Positions 20,801 to 34,373 are shown, numbered from the stretch's first letter. The stretch is DNA of 64,000 bases from Nitzschia sp. DOCU1 (GCA_951394045.1 OX595988.1:186001-250000); one strand, 5' to 3'. Made by a program: numbers and translations. The notes: a model not told the origin generated them from the sequence alone.

Positions 20801-20804
20801 TTAA

Positions 20805-21385
20805 TTCAGTCCCGTTGCCGCTTCCGCTTCCGCGCCCAATTATTTTGTTGACGCGTGGAAGGTACGCACGGCCTTGTGCGCTCAAAAAACCCGCATGCTG
20901 GGTACGTCCTTCGGACATTTTATTTAAAAGAAGAAAGATTATGTTTTAATGTCATTTATCCTTCCCCCTTTCAGGTCTTCATTGGAAATTATCTCAAATG
21001 CATCCTTTTACCGCTGACATTTACCCTTTGGAGCACAGACGATTTGAACGCAGAAGCTGCTGCCCTGTTTCCGCCGTCATCGTCGGCGTCGACTATGGAA
21101 GCTAAAGCTATAACTACTATTTCCAGAATAGATGCACATGCAATCTTAACATCACTACTAGTGCCTCCTTTGATGATGCACCCCAAGTCGATGCTGCGAC
21201 CTACAGTGAACGCACCACACAGTCTAGAAGCCTCACCTGAGGCATCTGTCCTCGTTCTCGTTGTCGCCAGCGCCACATGATCCAAGGCAACCGCTTCCTG
21301 CCGCCAATACAATTGTGAATCAAGGAACGTTGGAGCCTTGCAATACCCAAGCAACGGCGGAGAGTACCTCTGTGGAATGGCATGT
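20805..21385. other. flank between piggyBac element and gene relics
   Basis: No supported gene. The overlapping frames on both strands (20855-21280 plus, 20989-21354 minus) have no recognisable domain. It may be decayed DNA of the same duplicated block that follows. Confidence 0.4.
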
Positions 21386-21760
21386 CAATCTTCATGATGG
21401 AATTGGATGAAAGATTATTGTGAGATGCTAAATAGTAGTCCGCCAGAATGTTTCGAGAAGGGCTTGTTCATCGCATTGAAGAGGTAGGGACGTTGGAAAA
21501 GTCGGAAGGATGATGGGTCGTGCTTGTAGAGGAGTAGTACTATTTTGCTGCCCTTTGTAGGCCTCCCAAAAGTCACCATGATGACTATAGTAAAAGCGAC
21601 CTTGTGTTTCTGGCGATACATCACAATGCTCATCGGTCAATGCAATAGTATAACAATGGGGAGCATACTCGTTCTGAAAATCGGCCACTTGACTTTTGGC
21701 TGCTCCCACTAGCACGCAGTATTGTGTTGCTCGAGCTTCGTTTTGGAGCCTTTGGGGATC
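21386..21760 (-). pseudogene. broken partial copy of the exostosin gene
   Basis: Nucleotide similarity to about 8125-8550 within the exostosin gene is obvious: both share TGGATGAAAGATTATTGTGA, a GTCGTGCTTGTAGAGGAGTA string and the run from AACAATGGGGAGCATACTC to GTTGCTCGAGCTTCG. The minus-strand translation keeps ARATQYCVLVGAAKS and QGRFYYSHH but has deletions (the segment around the LGPRLDF part of the gene is gone), small insertions and frame changes. It has no anchor and no sugar-binding signature. Non-functional relic. Confidence 0.88.
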
Positions 21761-21859
21761 ATCTCGTAAAGTCGTAGGTAAACGGAGGTTGAGACGGATC
21801 CTGCCGTGAATCACTCGTCTGAAAGTGTAAAAACTGTACATTGGTAGTAGCGCAGAGAA

Positions 21860-22480
21860 AGTATTATACGCGTACAATGCATTTTACAGTTTTGTCGGGC
21901 AAATAGTCTCTGCACGTCAAGCGTTGAGGGAGTGGTTCTTTGGAATAGTAGGTCCGGTTGGCAATTCCAAGAATGCAGGGCCAATCGATGCCCATCACGC
22001 CGCTTGTCCACTTGGGACAATGTTCCTTCATGAATTGCATGATTTGTGGTTGATTTGAGTCTTTCCAGAAAGCCAGATAGTATTCGTCAACGTCAATGAA
22101 AGTGACCGCCTGGTTGCCGACGGCGCCAATGCCCACTTTTCAACAGTAAACAGGTAAACTTTGGCGTAAAGGAAGGTAAAACCTTGTTCTCCATCGTTAA
22201 AGAGATAAATGTCATGGAGCTCGATCCGGCCTTTCTTTTTCTGCATTGTGTAAATCGCTGCTTTGTTGCTTCCTGTTGCCTACCAAGCCGGGCCCTGGGC
22301 GAACTGATTGTAGAGCGCTTGAACGAACTGTGGCGACGAGACGCATAACCTTGTGCTTGGGTTGCATGAATCCATCGTGTAGTTGTAGCTGCATCGCCTT
22401 GGCCCGTACCAGTCCCGATGGTCACTAGCAAATGGCTGTGATTCGCTGTACGAAAGTAGAACATGTATGGGCTTGCTTTT
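21860..22480 (-). pseudogene. GT92 (DUF23)-like glycosyltransferase relic
   Basis: Minus-strand fragments in different frames read IELHDIYLFNDGE, then VTFIDVDEYYLAFW, then DWPCILGIANRTYY and YLPDKTVKCIVRV. Asp-x-Asp-Glu followed by a Trp-x-x-Gly stretch and a Lys-x-Ile-Val-Arg end is the layout of GT92-type glycosyltransferases. Frame changes and stops separate the pieces, so it is dead. No intact counterpart lies in the window. Confidence 0.55.
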
Positions 22481-22737
22481 CATGTTAGGAGGCTGCCAAG
22501 AAGTTAAGGTCCAACATTAAGGAACCCCAGGATGCCGCTTGCTCGCCGTGGAATTCATAATAACCAGCAGCAACAGCAGCAATCACGGAAAAGCCTGTGG
22601 ATATGCTGTTGTAGAGCAAAAGCACCGGAGTAACGGAGACCATGACAAGGGAAGCTAGGTGGGATGGTGCCGCCAGTATCCTTGATCGAGATGTCGTCCG
22701 TGTCGACAAAATGAATATGCAAAGTACAACTCAAAGT

Positions 22738-22950
22738 CGAGCAGCCACCACTCTAGAGCCGCCACACAAAAGTAGGGAATATTCCAGCATTCGCATAGTA
22801 GATGTCATGGCGCCAGAAACACGTCGTGTCATTTTGGAATTCAGAAAGATCTTTCTCGTCGTTTCGTTCGTGTCGTGGTTGTCGTCGATCTCCCACTTAT
22901 CCGATAAGAGGGTTCCTTGGCTCTCTTTTCAGAGGTCACCACCAAGAAAA
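22738..22950 (-). pseudogene. relic copy of the CobW gene 5' end and upstream region
   Basis: This aligns by eye with 6518-6765: shared strings include the CCAGCATTCG, CGTGTCATTTT/TGTGTCATTTT and GGTTCCTTGGCTCTCTT segments in the same order and orientation. It covers the signal-peptide region and promoter-side DNA only; the GTPase domain is absent. Confidence 0.75.
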
Positions 22951-23475
22951 TAGCTACTGCTAGTGGTATGTTATGGTAGTAGAGTCACCGGGCCTCCGGT
23001 TCCTGCCATTGTCATGAGTCTCTCCAAAGGGAACCGAATCTTTGGCGGGATATTTTGAGGAGCTCCTGGAAGGTGCTGACGTCAGAGGGTGCTGGTCATT
23101 TATTTCGATCTTCCATCCGCGCCCGCCGGGCAATGATCAACTTTGGGCTCTCGTGCACCCAAAAATCAAATCCCCGTTATTCCTCGAGGGACACTGTTGG
23201 GGTTGTCGGACGGTAGCTGGCTAGCTAGCGACGATGCAAAATAGCAAACATTGCTGACAATATTGAAAAGCAGTCAATTCTCTTTATTCTTCTTATGACA
23301 GCAATAGTTATTAGTAGATGAGAGACGATGCCGAAGGGGGGAGGGGGACCATTCATGCAACAAGCTAGCTACAATATCGACAGTTTCGAATCTGCTACTA
23401 GCAGTTTAAGAGACTAGAAAGTTACATTTGCTCTACCGGTAGTGACTGTAGGAGTGGCTATAATAGTACGACATT
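22951..23475. other. intergenic, 3' flank of Hsp70
   Basis: No gene seen. It includes the 3' UTR region of the Hsp70 gene ending at 23476. Confidence 0.5.
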
Positions 23476-26036
<2,561 letters not shown>

Positions 26037-27539
26037 GGTCAATAGTGCGATGATATAAATTTTGGAATGAGAAAGAAGTCTGCAGATGAAGGTGGGGGGA
26101 AGATTGGCTCGATCGATTTTCATGGATGTCCTTCGCCCTTTCTTGCTTGGTAGGCCACCTCAGAGGAGACGGGAGATGCACAGACGGCGAAGACAGATGC
26201 GATTCTCCGTGTTCGCCGCTCGTCTTCCCCTCAAAGAATTCGGGGATGATAGACATCCAAAAGCAACACCGCCTTTGGCTATGGCATGCTGTAGAGATCT
26301 GCAAGTAGTAGTGGCAGTAAAGACAGTGCCGCAACACTATTATGAATATTCTGCAGTGCTCTGAATAGTACTACAAGCTAGTAGGAGTTTTGATGACGAC
26401 GATGGTGCTTCTGTGGAGGATCATGATCGTCTTTTCTCGGACAATCGCCAAGCTCACTACTAGCTACTAGTGGTACCTTTGAGCAATAGCTGAGGCATCC
26501 AAGCTAGGAAAGAGACGCTGACTCAAGCAAGTCTTCTACATGCTATGATCGCTATGATAGCTAGAAGAAATTTTACGGCATGTATTTGGGGGTGAGATGA
26601 TGGATGTAATGGGGTTCGTCGTCTTCCCCATGACGTCGACCATCGGGTACACGATCATCTGCCATCCTTCGCTCGCATTCTCTACAGACAGTAGTTGAAG
26701 TCACCATCTGACGGATTGGACAAGCCAGTCCACAAGAATTAATATGCCTCTTGAAGGAACCATAAGCCACTCAACTCTCCTTAGGCATACCAGGTATCTT
26801 AACTCTCCCGTGTCTCCGAGCCACTCAAACTACTGCCGACGTTCCTCCGACCAAGCGCGAACGGTGCGTAGACTTCTTTTATTATACGCGATGTATCGCG
26901 AAATTGGGAGGCCGGCGAAGGAATCTTGATAGACGTACCGTAGTAAAATCATATGTCCGCCCCGCCCCTCTTTGTTTTTGGCACAACGGCAACCGCGACA
27001 ACGACAACCGGTAGTACTACCAAAGCTGGTTGCTTTTGCTGCCACTGAACTTGCAGCAGCAGCAGCAGTGCACCCACACAGCCACAGAATATTGGGACCA
27101 GTTGCTATTACTGGAGGGTTCTATTACATTGGGATCGGGAAGATATAAAAGTCATTAAAAAGGCCGTCGGCGTTTCAGTCTCCTGATTGCTGCTTAGAAC
27201 TATTAACCCAGCGCCTCTGAACCAAATCGATCGAGCTTGTTTCTTGTTGCGATCTTCAATTTGTTGGTGGCAAGTTCGATTGTTGGGGCCCCGTTCTTCT
27301 TGTTTGCTAGTGTCGTTGCTTGCTTGCTTTCCCGTTGCGGTGTTGTGGATTGCAATCTGAAGGGCCGTTCAAACGTGCCTTAACGTCCCTGATATCTCCT
27401 GACGCTGACAGTCTAACCAGCTGACAGCTCAACTGGTCTAGCCCCCAGCCCAAAGAAGCATCGAGTCTCGCCTCACAACTAGTGCTGCTAGTTTCTAGCT
27501 GGTATTACCCCAAGCTATCTACATTTATAATCGATCACA
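26037..27539. other. divergent promoter region between Hsp70 and PP2C
   Basis: Holds the 5' flanks of both divergent genes and no supported gene. A TATA-like string TATAAAA lies at 27144-27150 on the PP2C side. An AGC run (about 27053-27066) and two small Cys-containing minus-strand frames (26573-26770, 26830-27045) start only at GTG and are not called. Confidence 0.5.
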
Positions 27540-29215
27540 ATGGGAAATCTATTGGGGGCTCCCGTAACCGACAAGGAAACCCATGTGGGTCAAACCGAGG
27601 AATTCCAGTTTGGATTATCGAGCATGCAAGGTTGGAGAGTGCATATGGAAGACGCCCATATCGCCGAATCCGACTTGTATGCCGTCGTCGATAGTGACGC
27701 TGTGCAGGCTTCTAATAACAAAGCATCCAACAAGCGCAAGGGAAAAGATTCCGATGCTACCTTGACACAACAACCTCCAAAAGCAAAGAAAAAGAAGCGC
27801 ATCCCCTTGCCAGGGCATTCCTTCTTTGGTGTCTTTGATGGACATGGGGGAACGTTTGCCGCCCAGTACACAGGCGACAATCTGTGTCGTGTATTGGCCA
27901 AACAACCTCTCTTTGGTGAATATGCTCAATTCTATCAAGAATCCCTCAAGAAGGAATTCGCTGCTCCTGCCGAACGAGTACAGTTTTTACGAAGTGGGGT
28001 CGACTATTTAGAAGGCGCTTTGAAGCAGGCGTTTGTAGAATTGGATTGTGAAATTGCCATGGCAATACGTGGGACTCCTCACCCAGATGCAAATCAACCC
28101 TATCGACGACGACAAACCAACAAGAAAGCCGGAAATACGCAAGAAGGCGGAGCAGCAGCAGCGGGCAATAATGATATCTATGAATCGGATGATGACGACG
28201 AAGATGATAGTAAGAATATGTCTACAGATAATCCCGTTGTTGACATGATGGAAATGGCTCGTCAAGCGGCTGCCAATCAAGCAAAAGCTTTGGACGATGA
28301 TGGTGATTCCGGTACCACAGCTTGTTGCGTATTGGTTACACCAGATTGGCTGGTGTGTGCCAACGCTGGGGATTCTCGCGCGGTCTTTTCCAAGAGTTCA
28401 CGTGCCGTCCCATTGAGTTATGATCACAAACCCGATGATGAAGGAGAAGAACGTAGAATTCGTGCGGCGGGTGGATATGTTGCCGGTGGTCGTGTCGAAG
28501 GCGATTTGGCCGTATCCCGTGGATTGGGTGATTTTCGATTCAAACACATGCCCACTGTATTGTCGAACATAAATTTGAGTACGGGCAAACCTAGGCCTCT
28601 TTTGGACAAGAACGTGTTTCCCGACTACCCAGCTGACCAATTGATGAAGCCAGGTGATCAAAAAGTCAGCCCTGTACCGGATATTATATTGCAAACACGC
28701 AATAAAGAACAAGATGAATTTGTGATAGTAGCTTGTGATGGGATTTGGGATGTAAGATCTAATCAAGAATGCGTTGGAGAAGTGTCGGATATGTTCAAGG
28801 AAGGTGAACAAAATGTCGGATTGGTTTGTGAAGAGGTACGTCATGACGCTATGACTGGACCCATCGGTCGATCAATCTATGCATGACTACAACTATGCTC
28901 ACTCGTTGCTTGCTTGTTTGCTGTTGCTACTAGTTACTCGATACTTGCCTTCGATTAGGCAGCAAGGACAACATGACGGCTCTAGTTGTCAAATTCAAGG
29001 CACAGGCAGTGGGAGAAGGGGGTGGTGTCGTGGCTAGACGAAAGGAACGTGAATCTACAATGAAGAATAACGATGACGAGGCGCAGTCTCAATTGGATGA
29101 AGACGATCATGCTAATGAAGACGATGGCGATGATGATGGCGAACCGCTCCCTCTTGGCAGCGATGACGGCGAAGCGGGCGACAGCGATTTATCGCCTTCA
29201 CCAATAATGCTGTGA
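27540..29215 (+). CDS. PP2C-family Ser/Thr phosphatase, two exons
   Basis: Exons 27540-28835 and 28934-29215, intron 98 bp (GTACGT...CTAG). Splicing joins VCEE to LLDTCLRLGSKDNMTALVV and restores the last PP2C motif; unspliced, the frame dies at 28886. About 525 residues. The N-terminus MGNLLGAP is a myristoylation-type start. Motifs: GWRVHMEDAH, FFGVFDGHGG, DSGTTACCVL, ANAGDSRAVF, RVEGDLAVSRGLGD, VIVACDGIWDV, DNMT, so the metal-binding Asp residues are all present. A Lys-rich stretch (KAKKKKR) precedes the DGHGG motif, and an acidic insertion of about 60 residues sits before DSGTTA. The tail is strongly acidic. Role: Mn/Mg-dependent protein phosphatase, probably membrane-associated by acylation; substrate unknown. 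Confidence 0.95.
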
Positions 29216-29904
29216 AACTACTCTTGATAGAAGCAAATAGCAACCGATAATGATACACCGAAGACCACCAGCATGACATACAACAGCAATGTAAAGTAAC
29301 TCCCATACGACGAACGAACAAGGATTGTTTAGCTGCTACAACACATCAAGTCATTTCATTTGTGGGAGGACAAGGCACTTAACGGCATGGAATCGTTTGA
29401 AAATCTGAGCTGCCAACCTTGCGTGCTGGAAGAGAAACTTAATAGGTTCTTCCGCACATCAATAAAGAAGGGTGCAAGCACAGTTTGATGATTCCTGGAC
29501 ATGTGAGAGGTCCAAACGAGTTTAATTGCTTTTCAGACTTTCCTAGTGACTAGGTGTTGAATACCGTCCATGTGAGCGAAGGGATCGAGGATCCTCTTGG
29601 TCGTGGAGGTTATTGGTAAGTGCTCACGGATACTACTACCAGTTCTGTGCGAAATGGATGACGACGCTCTAGTAGTACCTGGTAGTAGCATGCTGCCTCC
29701 TCGTGGTGCACAACAAGCTGCAGGCGTTTGGATTCCAGTAACGAAAGAAGCGAGAAAAAAGTTAGTCAAGGGAGCTAGCAGTACTACTGTAGTCTGCATT
29801 AGCAGCTATCCAGTCGCTTGCACTTTCGGCCATCGGTCGGTCGTAGATTGATAAGTGGCCAAAGAGGTCAAACAGGCCCGCTGCTTCGACTATCTAGCTA
29901 TATC
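29216..29904. other. intergenic, no gene seen
   Basis: This is the 3' flank of the PP2C gene up to the border of the inverted duplication. Nothing recognised. Confidence 0.5.
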
Positions 29905-30772
29905 CACGTCGACTGGTTTCTTCTAGTAGTGACATTATCACAGTCGTTTGTGTGATTCAATATCCGACATGGACTTTGATGTGAATCCTGGCCCCTGCTT
30001 TCCTTTTGTGTTGCGTCATGGTCGAATTTTTTCGTCAGAGCTCATAGCACTCTGCCAAGAAGCATCATGCCCATCAATGCGTGCTACCGGTACGCTGGGC
30101 GGGATTTAGAATTGTCGACTCACTCAGTGGGTCAGTCGATCCCTTCGACCGCAATTGGAATTGCGGCCGGAAGGCCGCCCGCCACGTCACACCAGCATCG
30201 TCATCAAAAGTCCGCGAAACGGTACGGTCGGTGGGCCTACACGCGCGCAGACATTTCACACGTAGAAATGTGTACCAAGGGAACGGAGAAGCATCTCTAA
30301 GGTAGTTAGCGCGCCTCGAGCAAGAAACCCTGCAGATGCTGGATGACCCATGAAAGCAAAACGATCGATCGATGACAATGGCGAGGAGTAATGCAGCAAT
30401 CAACATGTTCAAGTGGCCTTTATACGCAACAATCGAAGCTAGCGAGGACTTGGAGGCAATTTGGGGAACTGGGTGATGATGAATGTGGATTACTTTCAGC
30501 GAACGTGGAAGCTTCATCGTGGGAAACATCACGAAACTGCTCGCAAACCAACGCAGAAACCGCTCCGATCTCGGCATTCCCTTCAACAAATCCATCACTT
30601 TTTCACTCAATTGAGGTCACTTTTCTGCGAAAGGAGCAATCTGCGTCGCTCCTTTCTTCATCGTCGCCGTGAACTTCACGACGATGATGAAGATGACAGT
30701 GCTACAGTGGTGCCACCTGCTGCTGTTTGTCTCGTAGGAAAGCCGGCAATTCATCAAGTGTGGAGATGACGT

Positions 30773-31017
30773 CCTCGGGTCCTCACGGGTAGGACCTGAA
30801 AAGCTCCGATGGATAGCACGCCTGGATGTTGTGAAAAAATGTCCTGGGGTCCCCATGGGTGGGATCCTAAAAGCTTCCGTCGGCAGCACGCCGGGATCGA
30901 TCCTCGCTCGTGTTCTGTCTTTTGTTTCTCTCTTTCTTTCAACAGATCTGTGGATTGCTCTGGTGGTGGCAGTCCAGGTCGTGTCGATCCTTCCTGGGGT
31001 CCCCGTGGGTGGGACCC
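30773..31017. repeat. three hairpin-forming repeats in arm A
   Basis: Three imperfect copies of a GC-rich inverted repeat, each followed by CTRAAAAGCT and soon by TAGCACGC or CAGCACGC. The third has a perfect 7-bp stem (GGGTCCC at 30997-31003, GGGACCC at 31011-31017). The first is GGTCCT/AGGACC (30778-30796), the second lies around 30845-30867. All three are kept in arm B (about 58705-58955). Confidence 0.75.
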
Positions 31018-31897
31018 TAAAAGCTATCGTATCATCCTCCCACGGTTTCGTGGCATGGGGCGGTAGCACGCGGGGAAAGATCGGTTGATTGTCGACAGAG
31101 GCGCTTTGATTCGAGGTGAGTTCTTTGCTGTCGTGCTGGTGTTCTTTCGTTCTCACAAGATTATACTCTTTCTATTTTAGCTTTTGCAAGTATTACCGAC
31201 CACGGCTCCAAAAGCATTTTCATTCATCTCCCTTGTGTGAAAGGTACATCCCCGCCTGGCTATCAAAAATTTATGTTATTTGTGAGGTAACAGCCGAAAG
31301 AAGAGGAGTGGGAAGGGGGGCAACCGGCATGGCTTGGGGCACTGGGGGCAAAGCCAGTGATACACCATTGACCCCGGAACCCCCCGTCCCACGTTGGATG
31401 CAGCAAGTTGGCGGATGAGTGGGTGCTGTGGCATGTTCCAGTCCCAAACATGGTAACGCAGACATCCATGACCCCAATGATTGGACTCCATCAGAAAAAA
31501 TTGGCCTCCAAGGGAATGGAAGAGAATTGCTTAGGAATGTCGTCGGATGAGGTTTTGTTTGCGAGGGCTAGAATGGAAAGTGGAGAAGATTGATGAGAAC
31601 GAAGACGTTGGCATGACGGCAAAGGCTTCACCTTGCAATCAAAGCTACTTTGTTGGCCGGATCTGTTGTTGGAAGGTTGAGTCCTCTCTTTGTTTTGCAG
31701 GTCGGTTGTGGTGTGGTTGGTTGTTTGTGTGCATGTATTCGGTGTCTTCATGGTAAGTGCGCATTGTCTGGTGCCGTTTGATCGTATTTCATATTTCTCT
31801 CCCACAGTGCTACTTATACCCCTGTTCTTTCCTCCTTTTGCAGGCGTCTGGTTTTGTTCTACAAAACTAAAATTTTCCAGAGCAACGATCCTGATCA

Positions 31898-32253
31898 CTG
31901 ATCTCGACCCCGATTCCAATTCTCCCCGCACACAAACAGCCTGATCAACGCAACCGGTTTGTGGTTCCGGTTTTAAAACGTCCTCCACTCGCGTACGTGT
32001 CTCGTCGCGGAGAGTTTAAGTGTAACCTGTGCTGGTGCGTGGAGGATTGGAATCGGCTGTACGCCGTCGAGTGAAGTGGATTGTTGTCTCTACTAGGCGG
32101 ATCTCCCTCCCCTATGCGGGTAGAGGGAGCTCTCCTCCGGGCGGAGCAGCTGTGGCCCACCCCATCCATATCGAACAGCTTTGACGTAGCGGTGGGGCTC
32201 AGTAATTTGTTGCGTGAACAAATTCAGCCAATCGGTTCGATAAATAGATAGAT
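31898..32253. other. 356-bp block identical between arms; candidate structured RNA or element
   Basis: I compared this stretch base by base with the complement of 57326-57681 and saw no difference, while DNA on both sides differs by several percent. It contains hairpins: AACCGG/CCGGTT (31952-31972), CTCCCTC/GAGGGAG with an inner CCC/GGG (32103-32129), and an 8-bp stem AATTTGTT-GCGTG-AACAAATT (32204-32224). A 74-codon minus-strand frame crosses it, but its composition (Ser/Arg/His, no motif) is not convincing as protein. Whether it is transcribed is unknown. Confidence 0.5.
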
Positions 32254-32689
32254 GATAAATTTAATAGTTGCGTTGTAATGTCATTTTCTAGCGTATGCCA
32301 AGTTACTAGTTAGAGGTGTATTTGCACGGTCGCTACCTATCTAGAGTCATACAACTGACCAGAGTCCCGTCCGATGATCTTTTCACCAACGATATATTAG
32401 CCCAATCTTGCTCAGTTTAGTGCTTTGAAATTCTACGCAATCGGGGCATTCGGTCGACCCGATGTACGAGGACCGCCGCCACCGGTAGTTGACCAGGGCA
32501 CACCCTTATATGATGCCACTCTCTTTTCGTTCGTCTTTACACCCGGGAAAACGGATTTGGTTCCCAATACTTGTCTTGAACCAAATCCAGTACTTCTTGC
32601 AAGGCTTGATGATTCTCCAGCACTTGTTGCCTCGTTCCATGCTAGAACTTTTTGCCATGAGAGTGCGCACAAACCATGTGGCGGCTTGT

Positions 32690-32941
32690 TCATAATTCTT
32701 TTCTCCGAAGGCCGATACACCCCGGATTCATTACAACACAAGTTGTTAGTGCCTCCACGCGCTTGATGGAGTGGGCCGTCAAAATGTCTTCTGCCAAGCT
32801 ACTACGTAAATATTCCATTCCACTATGATGCCACCAAGTCGTATCGCCTGGAACCAGTCGCTGTTTGGTTAGAGTCAACAACATTTCGAAGTAACATCTT
32901 GCAAGAAGGTCATTGTCTCGACCAGAGAACACGCGATCCAA
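32690..32941 (-). pseudogene. degenerate coding remnant in arm A
   Basis: The minus frame MDRVFSGRDNDLLARCYFEM through WWHHSGMEYLRSSLAEDIL is conserved with arm B (56636 onward). In arm A it stops at a TGA where arm B has AGA and continues. Protein-like composition but no recognised family. Confidence 0.45.
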
Positions 32942-33647
32942 TAGGGGACCAGGGTCTCCTCGCGTTTCAGGTGCTACGGACTTTTATTCGCCTTTGACCT
33001 GAACAGTTGCCGAAGTTGCATATTCGTAGTTTCGCCATGATTCCCAGAAGAGGTTCTCCCGGCAGAAATGTCGTGAGACCTATTGAATAATACACAAATG
33101 CCGACAACGCCCGGCTACATACAAGCGACAATTCTATGGGGCGGGGTCTGCGTTTTCCCTTTTGCCGAATCTGGACCGCCGATTTGTGGGTACGCAGCAT
33201 ACGATCATCCTGCTTCTTCTCCATCATAATCCTCCATCATGGCTACTAGTTCCGATTTCTTGGCATATTTTTAGGAGACCCCAAAATCGTAGTTCGGCCT
33301 TCAACCTACTGCTGTAAGTTGGGTTCAGTCTTGACCAAAGGTTTTGTCTAGAAGCGCTGCTAGCCTCCCCGCCTTTAAAAGACGACACCATCATTCCATC
33401 AAACCCTTGGCGGAATGAGAAGCTTTATCCTCAACGTCGTCACCGTTGTTTTCATCTCTAAAGGCTCCACTTGTTTGTCTTGCCGCACTTGCGAAAGTCC
33501 TTTCAAGTCCTCATCGGCTAGTAAATAATGTCCTTGTCATCGCCATCCAAGAAGCCAGATTTTCCAACGCTAAAACGCTCAGCGCCTCGAGATTCAAGCC
33601 TTTGTCGTCTCCATCCACGTCCAAGCGTTCTTGAACTAAAGCGCCCA

Positions 33648-34373
33648 CCAACCTCGAGTTACTGCAACCCCAGACAGACATGGCAAACGACGATGGAATT
33701 CTTTGTGGACGCTGGTGCAGGCTTTGCTGGCTCTTCTCCTCGGTCGCGACGTCCTCCGACCAAACAAAGATACGGCGCACTACAGTTCGAACAAACAACA
33801 AATTCGTTGCTCGCCATTTCTTCCGTTCCTTCTCCTGGCATGATCAAAAAGAAACAATTCAGATGGATAGACTTCAATAGAGACCTCACCACCACATACA
33901 CTATCATTCCGTCGCTGTCGTCGGTATGGCTGATAGAATGAATCCAAGCTGTAGCTAGCAGACGATCCTTCCGTTGGGATCTTTCCTAGGTGCGCGCTAA
34001 TCGCGCAATGCACGTTCCTACCACATTTTATTGGAGGGAGATCCACCGCGCCGGGCGGGCTATCTACGAGAACCACCCTCAACGCGCACTCCAGAAAAAT
34101 GAGAAGGGATGTTGACACCTCGCATCATCCAAAAGATATTCTCAGAACCTCTACAACACGAGGGACTGCATCATGCCATCCCGCGTCAAGATTGTCAATA
34201 TGAATGATGGGGTGTTGTCGAAGGATGAGAACGTAGAATGATTGATTGTATTTTGGCTGCTGTCGTGTTGTGAAGAATGTTGATACGAAATGCCCATTCA
34301 TAATAATACTACTACGACACCCATCAGCAGCACCAGAAGAAGAAGAAACTCCAACAACAACATTATACTCGCC
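33648..34373. other. intergenic between arm A and small paralog genes
   Basis: No firm gene. A minus-strand frame from ATG 33817 to 33659 holds two CxxC pairs (VVCSNCSAP and VVCHVC) and could be a small zinc-ribbon protein or an exon running into arm A. Without a homolog or splice support it is not called. Confidence 0.35.

Larger units (their letters stand above)
9245..20804 (-). mobile_element. piggyBac-type DNA transposon interrupted by a LINE-like element
   Basis: TTAA at 9245-9248 is followed by CGCCAATCGTATC (9249-9261). The exact reverse complement GATACGATTGGCG (20788-20800) is followed by TTAA (20801-20804). TTAA target sites and short perfect terminal inverted repeats are the hallmark of piggyBac. 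Subterminal sequence at both ends repeats GCGAGCC(A/G)CT motifs. Inside are a DDE_Tnp_1_7 transposase (18199-20310), its detached Cys-rich C-terminus (10595-10951), a plus-strand second gene (9532-10248) and a 68-bp minisatellite. Without the nested retroelement the element would be about 4.3 kb. Confidence 0.92.
29905..33647 (+). repeat. arm A of a ~3.8-kb inverted duplication
   Basis: This reads as the reverse complement of 55897-59737 along its whole length with scattered substitutions and indels. The outer border lies at CACGTCGACTGG (about 29905), the inner border at GAACTAAAGCGC (about 33647). Translations of several frames are shared between arms, but all show stops or shifts in at least one copy. 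The outer end contains an orphan copy of the first ten codons of the HD-domain gene (ATG at 29935, minus strand). Confidence 0.92.

Noticed and set aside
28836..28886. PP2C stop at 28886
   Set aside because: Created by reading into an intron; splicing 28836-28933 restores the conserved DNMT motif.
31945..32169. 74-codon minus frame conserved perfectly between arms
   Set aside because: The whole 356-bp DNA block is identical, beyond the frame limits, and the translation has no protein character; conservation is better explained at DNA or RNA level.
31898..32253. SRP RNA, RNase P/MRP or spliceosomal snRNA identity for the conserved block
   Set aside because: A UGUAAC string and an Sm-like AATTTGTTG are present, but the other required elements of these RNAs are not visible.
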